Shown here piece after piece: positions 33,792 through 43,994 of a DNA stretch of 64,000 bases; the first letter of the stretch is position 1; each line of letters opens with the position of its first letter. The position numbers and the translations under genes are program-made. This stretch comes from Grammothele lineata (Eukaryota > Basidiomycota > Agaricomycetes > Polyporales > Polyporaceae), in the NCBI GenBank assembly GCA_002150815.3, contig NDFF03000075.1:1-64000 (forward strand), given 5' to 3'. Under the pieces are notes generated by a model. The model was not told the origin of the DNA, made no database searches, and saw only the letters and a program-made list of their open reading frames with translations.

Positions 33792-34919
33792 TCAACCCAA
33801 TACATATCCTGAACTGAGCAGGGACAATACAAAGAGCGGGTACAGAGGAAGGAGCGCGTGTGCGAGGGGTGGAGACGATAGTACAGATGAAGTACCGGTG
33901 GTTGTCGTGTCTGGTCTATTGGGGTTGTAGTCGTTATTATAGTCAGATGGTCATAGAGCACAACAGTTCGCAGGGGACGTACGGGATGCCATTGTCGTCT
34001 GAAAAAGACGGGCAGGTGTCGTTGGCGCTTCCCTGGGGAGTAAGAAACCTCCAGGTGAACAAAGGGACAGACAAGGAAGCAAGGCCGAGACGCACGGTGG
34101 GGTTGGCGGGACAGCAAACACTGGAGCCATCGTCGACACTCCCTAGGGCAGCGGCGTTGCTTGCGCCAGCCCAGTTGTCGAGACAATCGACCGTCTTGTA
34201 ACTGACATTCCAGACACCAAAATCCTGTGGAAGAGATAGCATCTTGTGGATGTCATGTATTGGAACACGAAGGTCGTACCGTATATCCTGACAAAGGAGC
34301 GGCGTAAGAAGGCGTGGAGAAGGGCCCATGCATAAATGTCCTCACCGTATAATGCCTCGTCCGAGGGAAAGAAGTCGTCTGGGATGCCAGGGGACGGCCA
34401 CGATAGATCGAAGTTGATGTATTGTCCACTCCTTTGTTCCATCCCTTCGCTCAGCGCTTGCTCACCAGCCCCAGCGAAGTATGGTATGCATAGGTGTACT
34501 TACTGGTTAGGTTTGTCCGGCGTCGCAGAGCACCAACCTGCCCCTCCTACAGGACAAAGGTCCGTGACCTTGATGACAACACTCTTGGTTACGTTTGGAA
34601 AGAAGGGTGGTTCGCCCGTGTATGAGTTGAGGAGCGTGATCTTGAAGCAGCGGCCGCATGCGGGGCCGTACGCAGTGCTGCTCCCATACGCGTATTGGCT
34701 CATGGCGGCGGTCGGGTACCGGGTGCTCTCGCCGGTGCAGCCACAGGCGGCGATATAACCGTCGGGAAGGGTGTAGTGCGTCATTGTAGCAGTGCCGTCA
34801 TCTGGGTAATCAATCCATTCCGTGGCACGAGCAGGGCGGAGGAAAGTAGAGACAGACGAGAGGAAGACGAGCCAGACGAGGAGAAGCCGGGGTATGCAGG
34901 TGAGGGAGGGCGAGAGCAT
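33792..34919 (-). CDS. Endoglucanase V-like (GH45/expansin-fold) secreted protein with GPI-type tail
   Basis: Six exons (34504-34919, 34346-34431, 34280-34287, 34096-34224, 33983-34032, 33792-33915) give 270 residues. An N-terminal signal peptide is followed by MTHYTLPDGYIAACGCT, SQYAYGSSTAYGPACGRCFK, VVIKVTDLCPVGGAGWCSAT, QYINFDLSWPSPGIPDDFFP, YTDFGVWNVSYKTVDCL and VCCPANPTGSANDTCPSFSD. These blocks match proteins annotated as endoglucanase V-like in Agaricomycetes, related to GH45 and expansins and acting on cell-wall glucans. The C-terminus is a Thr/Ser linker, then a hydrophobic run (ALLPLYPLFVLSLLSSG), as expected for a GPI signal. The third exon is only 8 nt; without it the conserved LYGYTDFGVW cannot be made. 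Catalytic activity is not certain. Confidence 0.86.
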
Positions 34920-35429
34920 CTCGGGCCCGCTCGTCGCCCAAAAGCACTGGGAGTGGTAGAAAAGAGCGTGGATCACGCCGCGCGCCTGCCTGCGCGGGCT
35001 GGGGTCATGGAGTAAAGGGAGGATATTTTGGACGGGGAGAAGTCGCGGACAGCGCGCGGCGGAAGACTCACAGGCACGAAAAAGATCTGATCGCATTGGG
35101 CGCGACCGAAGCTAAAATAAAGCAAAAAATCACACATCACCCAGGGCATTACAGGCGAGGCTGAGATGGAGATCAAGGGTGCACTATGCGTTGACAGCGT
35201 CGGAACGGTGGAGAGAACGTGGTTAAGACCGAGACGGACATGTTGCACGGCGGCGACCCCGCTCGATCGAGGGCCGACGGCGCCGGGAGGGCGGGCCGGG
35301 AACGTATGACGGGACACAGCCACCCCGAGCCGTGAGGAGGAGGCCGGAGCACCGCCAGCGTCGACTTGCTCTCCAACACCGACGCCACTGTCTCGCCCTG
35401 GCCTTTCTTTATCATACCTCTCGCGCGCG
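34920..35429. promoter_or_regulatory. Divergent promoter of the endoglucanase-like gene and GCN5
   Basis: 510 bp separate the two start codons. No TATA box or CCAAT box was evident. Confidence 0.3.
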
Positions 35430-37935
35430 ATGAAGGCTCTATACCCCGCCTCTAATGATATACCGAATCTTCCGGACGCTCACATAGCTCTCAAGATCGC
35501 GCGCCATTCCCGCTGCTCTAGCTGCTCAACATGTTTTGGCCTTCATCCGCCGTCTGGTTGGCGCGTGTCTTTAGACACGCCCGATGGCACCGACTCGGAC
35601 GATGACGACGAACCTGCCTCGCTCTATCTGAACCAGTGCGGGTGTGGGCATGGCGTCACCGCGCATGGCGCGGACATGTCGGCTATAGGAAACGAGGAGT
35701 TCGCACGCAGAGGACGCGTTGCGGTACGGTTGGATGAGCTACTTGAGGTGAGTGGTCGTTTTAATGTGTCATGATACGCATGTTGAGGATGTTCTCGTTG
35801 TATTTAGGTACGCCTTTAATACCTACTGTACCAAGAAATTGTGCGCTTCATAAGACTCCAGGACTCGGGAAGGCTCCGTGATTTCGACTATTCCGACCAG
35901 GACATAGATTCTCTACGCAAGCAGATGAGGCTCCCAGAGCCCGAGCCACAGTCACCCGGCAGTTCCCTCTCGGATGAGATTGGCGCTTTAGGTATGTCTT
36001 GCCCTGCCAATCCCTGCATATATGCGCATATTCTGAGGCTGCCCGAGTCCCTTCATCTCCTCCGGACAAGCACCCCCTCTCTCCCGCATCATCCTTCCGG
36101 AGCGACTCCGGCGGACGACCAAAGAAGAAGCGGCGCATATCTCCCGATTTCTCCTCCCTCAGCGAAGCGGACGATGACGACGACGACGAGGAAGACCGAC
36201 CTCTTGCGGCACGCGTCCCGCGTCAACCGCCCCCTGAAAGGAATACTAGGAACAAAGAGAATGGCCGCCCAGCCGCTGGACAGAGGAGTGGAAAGCAGAA
36301 ACACAGTATGAAGTCAAAAGCGCACACCGCTCCAGCGAACCTTCCCCCACCCAGTGCGGAGGAGCGGGAAGAGATGCGACCGGCGAATGGCGTAAACGGG
36401 CGTGACACGAAGGTCAAAGTGGAGGACAAAATGGATGAGAGCCAGCTATCGCGATTAGCGACTGGTGTAACGGTTGATGCGGCTGGGCCGACGTCTGCAG
36501 CGGTACGCCCCTTCTTGTTCCGTTCAGAGTATCATAGAATTGAATATAATGGATTTTAGCCCTCTGGCAAGCAGGAGAAATTAGCATATGTGGAACTGCG
36601 CAAAGGCGTGATCCATGTGGTAGCGGTGGAGAACGACCGAGAACCGCGGTCTTCCGTTATCTTGACAGGACTGAAGACAGTCTTCCAAAAGCAGCTGCCC
36701 AAGATGCCTAGGGAATACATCGCCCGTTTGGTATACGACACCAATTCGAAGTGTCTAGCTATTATCAAACGTGGCTACAAGGTTGTCGGTGGCATCTGCT
36801 ACAGGCCATTTCCTCATCGTGGCTTCGCCGAAATCGTGTTCTTCGCTACTGCGTCAATAGACCAAGTCAAGGTAACCCTCCGCAAGCGATCAATGCATAC
36901 CCCAACCTCACCGTTTACAGGGCTACGGCGGGATGCTTATGGACCACTTCAAAGCGCACATACGCAAGACGTACCCGGACATGATGTATTTCCTCACGTA
37001 CGCCGACAACTATGCCGTCGGCTATTTCCGCAAACAGGGCTTCTCCAAGGAGATTACGCTTGACCGCGCGGCCTGGGCAGGTTATATCAAGGACTACGAG
37101 GGCGGCACGATCATGCAATGCAAGCTGCTGCCAAAGGTCGACTATCTGTGTTGGCGCGACACCACCCTCGAGCAACGCGAGGCGGTCCTGAATAAGATCA
37201 GGGAGAAGAGCCGGTCGCATCTTATTTATGACGGCTTGCCGCAGTTCCAGAACGGTGCGGGAGAAGGCGTTACCGTCGACTTTAAGGACGTTCCTGGGCT
37301 GAGTGCGCGCGCCCCATCTACTGCCTTCGAATGCGGAGGCATGCTAACGAACTCTCATCCTTTGTAGGGGAAAGTGGGTGGACACCATCCATGCAGACAA
37401 TGTGAGTGCGCGTCCCCGCATTCTTCACATTCCCTGTTAGGCTCACACTATCTCTACAGCCCCGCACGCCCGACCGGCCGCGGTGCGGAGCATGCGATGA
37501 TGGAGAAGTTACTCTCCGACATGAAGGCTCACAGCTCAGCGTGGCCATTCCAGCAGCCCGTCAGTGAGAAGGAAGTCCTCGACTACTACGACGTCATCAC
37601 GAGCCCCATGGGTGCGTCCTTCCACTTCCTGTTCTTCGACCGCGCCTGTAGCTTACCGTAACATCTATTTCCATTGCTCTTTTCCTGTCCCTTCGCGCAC
37701 TGCGGCCCATGCAGACTTCAGCACCATGGAGCACAAATTGGACACGAACCAGTACCATGATACGGACGCCTTCCTTGACGACGCGCAGCTCGTGTTCGAC
37801 AACTGCCGCTTTTACAATCCCGAGGACACCGTCTACCACAAGTGCGCGGTCCGACTCGAGAAGTACATGCGCGACCAGATGAAGGCCATGGGCCTCGTCC
37901 GGAGCTCCAAGGTCAAGCGTGAGCGTGACGAATAG
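35430..37935 (+). CDS. GCN5: GCN5 histone acetyltransferase with bromodomain and PCAF-N-like Cys/His region
   Basis: Eight exons (35430-35747, 35862-35991, 36048-36502, 36560-36871, 36921-37302, 37368-37401, 37460-37611, 37715-37935) give 667 residues. It is the catalytic subunit of SAGA-type complexes, acetylating histone H3 tails. The acetyltransferase domain (about 305-480) has FAEIVFFATASIDQVKGYGG, with the catalytic Glu at about 392 and the acetyl-CoA loop, and TYADNYAVGYFRKQGFSKEI. The bromodomain (about 560-660) has WPFQQPVSEKEVLDYYDVI and CRFYNPEDTVYHKCA, including the acetyl-lysine-binding Asn. The N-terminus (residues 29-79) has Cys29, Cys32, Cys35, Cys70, Cys72, His74 and His79, in a layout like the metazoan PCAF N-terminal domain. 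Between lies an acidic and basic low-complexity linker. The gene converges with the cyclophilin gene. Confidence 0.95.
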
Positions 37936-38287
37936 TAGCAAATCCGCTCATCATCGACTATGATATTGCTGTGATTATATGGACTCGGACCCTGGTGTAC
38001 GACGTCCTGGACCTTTTTCGTGTGTTTTGCGCCCTGTGTTGTCTTGACTTGTAGCACCACTATCGCCTCCATCTTAGGCCTCTGCTGTATCCTTATTGAT
38101 TTTACCCCCTTCAGACTCGCTTCGCGTCCAACATAGTATGCGGCGAACGAATGACAAGAAATGAATGACCCAGCATAACCAATAAATGACAGAATACAAA
38201 AAAAAATAGAAGACCGCCAACGCAGACCAACGTCCGCATGCTCCCAAGATCCTATACTAGCACGATTACCAGTACCCTAACGCTAGT
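37936..38287. terminator. Convergent 3' ends of GCN5 and the cyclophilin
   Basis: 352 bp between two stop codons. AATAAA at 38181-38186 on the plus strand, followed by an A-run, is a possible poly(A) signal for GCN5. Confidence 0.35.
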
Positions 38288-39960
38288 CTATTTCTCAACG
38301 TCATCGGAGTTGACGCGGCGGTAGCGAGCCCGCTCGTTTCCACTGCAGCATAGGCGAATGTACTGGATACCGCCGAAGCGCCAGAAAGCGACCGCGCCGC
38401 CAGCGAGGACAACAAGGAAGAGAAGGGTCGTGAACGAGCCCCAACCGGCATCCTCGATATCAAGCCCAAGCTCGGACTCCGCGGCGCCAGTCGCAAGGGA
38501 ACTATCCTTGAGCGGCTTCACAGTGGTTGCCGCCGCCTGGTTGTTCTCAGTCGCAACGGACAGGGGCGCGACGGTCGTCGTCGTCATTGCAGACGACGAG
38601 GCCTTCGAGGCGGCTGCCGTGCCCTGGGCGCTGGTCGTTGTGGGAGTTGTAGTCTGCGGGAGCTCAGGCGCGACGACATCGTCCTGTAAAATAAACCCAG
38701 AAAACGGGATTTCATTCGTATGCGTGCCTAATACCAGAAAAGAGCCGAGCCTTTTAGAGCTCAGCATGAGTAGGCACCTCTTTCTCCGCGGAGGCGGGCT
38801 CAACCGGAAGCTAGAGTAATTTCACCTCAATAAGAAGACAGGCGGGAAGTGGGATGTTGACGTACCTCCCCGCAATCAGCGATGACAACTTCCTCCTCGG
38901 GACGGTCGTTCCGGCCCTTCGAGACATCCTCTGTGCAGTGTGTAAGACGACGGGAAAAAAGGAAAGTGGGGCGCGACTGACCGATAGTGTGAACGATATC
39001 CATACCCTCCAGAACCTCGCCAAATACAACCTATCAACCACGTAAGCCGACTGAATGGAACGAGTAAGCTCATGTAACTTACGTGCTTGCCATCCAACCA
39101 AGACGTGACAACCGTGGTGATGAACTGAAGAAAATAATTGATAAGCTACTCGCGGCAGTTGATTATGGCCAAATGCAATCTCACGAATTGAGAGCCTATT
39201 CAAACCAACCATAAGCATGGAAGGACATAAAATTGGGAGGGATGCAACACACCGTTAGTATCCTTGCCCGCGTTAGCCATAGAAAGAAGACCAGGGCGAG
39301 TGTGGCGAAGCTTGCTATTCAAATGGTGAGCTGCATACGTCTTAGAAAGACGCATGCTACTTACAAGTTCTCGTCCGCAAACCGGTCACCGTAGATGGAC
39401 TGATACCGACGATGAGTGGGTGTTCCTACCTTGACGACTGGAGTGTACACCATACCTTTCCGCCGGTACCGTCACCGCGAGCTACAAAACATTTGAGCGA
39501 TAGGCAGAGCAATGAGAAGAAATTATACACACTGAAGTCTCCGCCCTGAATCATGAAGTTCTTGATGACGCGGTGGAACTTGGAGCCTTTGTAGCCGAAA
39601 CCCTCAGGGAGGGCCGTGCCATCCTTCTTAACACCAGTCGAGAGCGCGCGGAAGTTCTCCACGGTCTTGGGGACAGTCTAACACCCGGACAGTGAGAATT
39701 CACATCGTAAAGCAAGGTGAACGTAGGATACGCACTCCGCCGTAAAGACCAAGAACAACTGCAAGAGGTACGTGTCAGAACACGGGTGACAGCGGAACAA
39801 GAGAACACCAACTTCGGCCCATGTCCTTGTCGCCGTGCTTCATGTCGAAGTAGACCTTGTGCGTGATACGCGGGCCCTTCGCCGCCTCGACGGACTGAGC
39901 GCAGAAGAACGCCGCGAGCGTAACAAGCAGGAAACCGAAGGCGACCCTTGAGAAGAACAT
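38288..39960 (-). CDS. Secretory-pathway cyclophilin with C-terminal membrane anchor
   Basis: Eleven exons (39813-39960, 39736-39758, 39533-39677, 39456-39481, 39365-39399, 39253-39314, 39185-39195, 39083-39124, 38982-39030, 38866-38930, 38288-38683) give 333 residues. A signal peptide (about 1-26) precedes a cyclophilin-B-type prolyl isomerase domain: [80 protein letters not shown]. The catalytic Arg (FHRVI) and cyclosporin-binding Trp are present. After VVIADCGE comes a Thr/Ala/Ser-rich stalk, one membrane helix ([16 protein letters not shown]) and a short basic cytoplasmic tail. That topology suggests an ER or Golgi membrane-bound foldase with a lumenal domain. Several exons are 11-35 nt; each join restores the conserved cyclophilin sequence. 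Confidence 0.9.
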
Positions 39961-40271
39961 GGTGGAGAGGAGGAAAGAGATTGTGAGGGAGACGCTTTAC
40001 CACCGTCGCGTCTATGCAGACGTGGCGACTCGGTCACGCGCTTCGCACTGCCGGCGGGCCGGATCACTCGTCCACAACTCGTCCATCACTTTCAACCTCT
40101 ACAATGCCAGCTGCTTATAGGTCTTAGTACGACCACTGAATACTGCGCGCGATATACTGCACAACTATCTTCCGTGCGAATTGTCCCTACGCCTTCGTAC
40201 GAAAGAACGAGATACTCAACGAACCTTACTATACCAAACATACAACACAGCATACAGATCATAGTAGAGAC
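39961..40271. other. Short intergenic region, cyclophilin promoter
   Basis: About 310 bp separate the cyclophilin start from the DBP7 stop, both on the minus strand. No other feature was seen. Confidence 0.4.
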
Positions 40272-42782
40272 TCATGTCCGCGCACCTAGCAGCTTCTCCA
40301 AATCGTACCCGCCCGCAAGTTGGAACTCGTCCGTCCCCGAGCTGACCATCTTCCCGCCCTTTTTCGTTAGTCGACCCTGCGCGCGTACCACTTTCTCCAT
40401 TCGCCGATCTGCGTCCGCGACATCCAGCTCGTCGCCACTCTCGTCTTGCCTGATCTTCCGCTTTGCTTTGCTTTTCGGTTCGGCAAGTTTTTCCTTGCCG
40501 TGCAACTTGGCTTTGGGTGCCCTGGAGCCTTTGCCCTTGGAGGCGTTGAGTGCCGTCGGGGCTTCACGAAGCGAGAACGCCTTCGCAAGGTGGCCGAGAT
40601 GCAAATGGCGGACGTGAAACATATGCTTCTCATCAGAAGGATGAGTTGCATAGGCGCGCACGTGGGACAGGAATGCCTTGCGTGCCATCTCCGCATTCTA
40701 TATCGCACGGTAGGTCAGTTCTATACGTCGCCGCAATGAAGCTATAAGACCGTGGCGTACCTGCTTGTCCTGGAGGACCCACCGCTCAAAAGACAGCTGC
40801 ACTTCCGTCGCGCGGTCCTCGTACTCGCCACCTTTTCCGCCAAAGCCTCTTCGAAGGACATTCTCCATCCCGATTCCCTCAAGCACAACACTCCCTTCGC
40901 CGTCCCTACTCTTCCCCTTTTCGTCGCCCTGCATGCGGTCCTGCACCCATTCGACCCACGCTGACTCGCTCGGAGAGACAAAGCTCCACGCTTCGCCGCC
41001 TTTACCCGCACGCGCAGTTCGACCGACTCGATGCACGTACTCTGTTGCACCTGACTCGGTTGGAAGGTCATACTGTACGACCGCACGGACGAGTGGCAGA
41101 TCCAGACCACGCGACGCGACAGACGTACACAAGAGAATGGACGACGTCGGGGCGTTACTGGTCTTGGCCGAAGGGATTGCGGAGAATCCCTTAAGAGATG
41201 CGAGACGCGTCTGCAACGGTAGCGATCCGTGGAGGCGGTAGATGGCGGCGTCGGGGAGTAGCGGAGAGCGCACCTCGACGCGTTCGCCAGACGATGCTTT
41301 CCTCTTTGATTTGGACTGCTTAAGTGGCTTCGATCCCTCTGCTTCAGAACGAGGCCCTTCATCGGAACTACGGTCTCCAAGCTCTCCGTCCTCGTCCTCT
41401 CCGGCGGAGGATGATTCTGACTCGTCGTCGTCGCCCATGGATGTCCCACCTAGTAGGTGCCAATGGAAGTCGACCGAATCCGTGCAACTGAGAAAAACGA
41501 TGATCTTGTTTCCCTTCTTGTTCTGCGATTGCGCGAGGAGCGAGCGTAGGAGTGCAACAAGAGTCACGAGGCGCAGCTTCAGTGGCACAACTACGTACTT
41601 CTGTGAAAGCTGCGACGGCGGAGTGAACTTCTGCGTCGTTGTCACGGCAGTCGCGCCAGAATCCGCCGGGGTATCTTGTGAAGGCAGGTCCGCTTCGACG
41701 GCTTTGATCATCATAGGATTTATTAATGTCTGTCCCGCGAGCTTTTGCACGTCCTCGCGGATGGTGGCAGAACAGAGGATAGTCCGCCGCCTCCGACTCC
41801 AGTCCCACCCGCCAACGTCAAGACTCTTCCCTTCATCCACCGCTTGTACCGCAAGCTTCCGTCGGCCATCCAGTCCCTTCAATATTCCCTGAATCGTCTC
41901 CTCGAAGCCCAGCTCCATGAGCCGATCCGCCTCGTCCAAAACGAGCCAGCGGCACTTGCCGATATTGAACGAGGACGTGTTCTGAAGGTGGTCGAGAAGC
42001 CGGCCAGGCGTGGAGACGAGGATGGGCACACCCTTGCGGAGCCGCGCCTTCTCGTGCGACCTGTTCTCGCCGCCCGTGAGCACCCCAGACACGAGCCAGC
42101 GAGTGAGACGCGGGGCCGAGGAGTCCTCGGCAGACTCGTCGCGTGCGCGGAGGCGAAGTTTGAGCAGGGCTTCGAGGACGTCTGAAATCTGCTTCGCGAG
42201 CTCGCGCGTGGGCGCGATGATGACTGCGAGCGTGCCCACGGACCGGTCGATGTAGGAGAGGGAGCTAAGCGGGAGGAGGTCTTCGAGGATGGGAAGGAGG
42301 AAGGATAGCGTTTTTCCTGAGCCCGTTTGGGACTGGATGAAGACGTCGCGTGCCGCGGGGTCTTCGAGAGTGGGTAAAATGGTGGGTAGTACGGCGCGTT
42401 GAATTGACGTGGGTCGCGAGATGTTCATCTTACTGGATAAGTGTGCGACAATGAGGGGGTCAAGGCCGAGCCCGGCAAAGGTGGAGGAATCAAGGGGGGC
42501 ATTGCTGGGCTTTGTACGCACAGTCGTCGGGGCGTGTACAACAGGTCTTTCTATTCTGGGGTTCGAAGTGAAGAGGGAGGAGATGACTTGGGTAGAGGCG
42601 CGCGGAGCAGAGGCAGCAGCACGCTCCTGGTCGTGTTCTTCAGGTACCCTTGCTGCTTTCCGAAGTCGTTTTACTGGACGCGCATCGGCGACATCAACAG
42701 TTTTGTCCCCCTTACTCGGAGCAATGGATTCCGGGCGAGTCTTGCGTTTAGCTACTCGTTTAGCTTTTAGTCTATGGGGCAT
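40272..42782 (-). CDS. DBP7: DEAD-box RNA helicase DBP7 (DDX31)
   Basis: Two exons (40761-42782, 40272-40697) give 815 residues. Dbp7 is a nucleolar ATP-dependent RNA helicase for early 60S ribosome assembly. The basic N-terminus is followed by the Q motif region ([19 protein letters not shown], then RPTSIQ), motif I SQTGSGKT, motif Ia [19 protein letters not shown], motif II DEAD in [18 protein letters not shown], motif III CSATI, and [16 protein letters not shown]. An acidic insert (about 450-490, [16 protein letters not shown]) sits between the lobes. The C-terminal extension after the intron ([40 protein letters not shown]) is typical of the Dbp7 branch and separates it from other DEAD proteins. 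There is a single 63-nt intron near the 3' end. Confidence 0.95.
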
Positions 42783-43932
42783 GAGGATCTAGCCTGGGAG
42801 AGGGGCATGGAAAACTGACCTGTCCGTCCAACGCCCTCCTTTTTTTCCCTGCCCTATCTTGCTGGGAGCCGCTTCTTCATTATCGAAGTGCAGAATGAGG
42901 TCATCGTCCATCGCTCAGGGAGACGATATGCGGGCGCGGTAAGGGGAGAGACGATAGTACTGGTGGTGGTGTCAAGCACCCGCTACTTGCCCCCGTCGAG
43001 AAATCTGCCTTGCCTGCGACACGTGCGCTTAACGCCGGTGTACGTCATCCTAGTAATAAACTTGAATGTACGAGCATTCTAGTCGCGAGTCTATATTCAA
43101 AGGCAAGTTAGTAAACATATCGCCTTTCCTCGCTTCTCCCTTCTCTACACAGAGAACTGGTTTATACCACTCCGAGATCGCCGAGAGCGCGAGCTACAAG
43201 GAAGGCGGCTCAAGGGCGACCTGCTCATGGCGCGCCTGGCCGCTGGCGCCCTGCGCCAGTTACATACAATAGCAGTTAGGTGTAAAAGATGCTCTACAGC
43301 AGCCTCTCCTACAGCATTTCCGTATGTCCCCATAAAGCACGAGAGGTCTCTACGCTTGCCATGTCGTTTACGCGATCGCTATCATCATGCAAGGGCAATT
43401 TGTTCGGCTCGGAAATCGTCCACATCGGTCCTCGAGCGAGCCACACAATCCAGATTAAGCTCATACTGGTAACTGCAGATGAAGCTGTATCAGGAGGGTC
43501 CAGTCGTGATACAGTACGCGATCATCAACCGCCGACTACTTCCACCGCCGTGCGACTTCCCGGGATCGCTGAGATGTAATTTGGAAACCATGATACTACT
43601 TCTTTCTGCCTGACTCGGCGGCCTCTGGTGATAAGAAATACCACGTATTCATCGACGTCAGCCAAACAATGAATCTAGACGAAAATGACGAGGAAAAGAA
43701 TTCATCAACACAATGCCGATTCCGGGGGCTGTGGGCCGTCACGTCAACGCGTCATGGTCGAGTTTGGGTGGAAGTCGAGCACGGTGGCTGTGCTTCCGCA
43801 AAGGGCGTCTGGTGCCCACAATGAAAACTTGGGAATCAACTTCAACTTCCACTATCGATGCTGACCACATCCCAGTTTTCACCATTGTCCTCTGATCTGG
43901 GGAGGCGCAAGTTCAATTTTTTGGGTATGATG
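42783..43932. other. Intergenic region, no gene seen
   Basis: About 1.15 kb lie between two divergent genes (DBP7 and the FunK1 kinase). Open frames around 43290-43580 lack recognisable content. Confidence 0.4.
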
Positions 43933-43940
43933 TATATAAG
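43933..43940 (+). promoter_or_regulatory. TATA box of the FunK1 kinase gene
   Basis: TATATAAG lies only 20 bp before the first in-frame ATG (43953) but 62 bp before the second (43995). Transcription normally starts tens of bases downstream of a TATA box, so the second ATG is the likelier start. Confidence 0.55.
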
Positions 43941-43994
43941 AAGGGCCAGGGAATGGCTGCTGCGAGCGCACGCTCGCTCGGTGGCCCACCAGTG

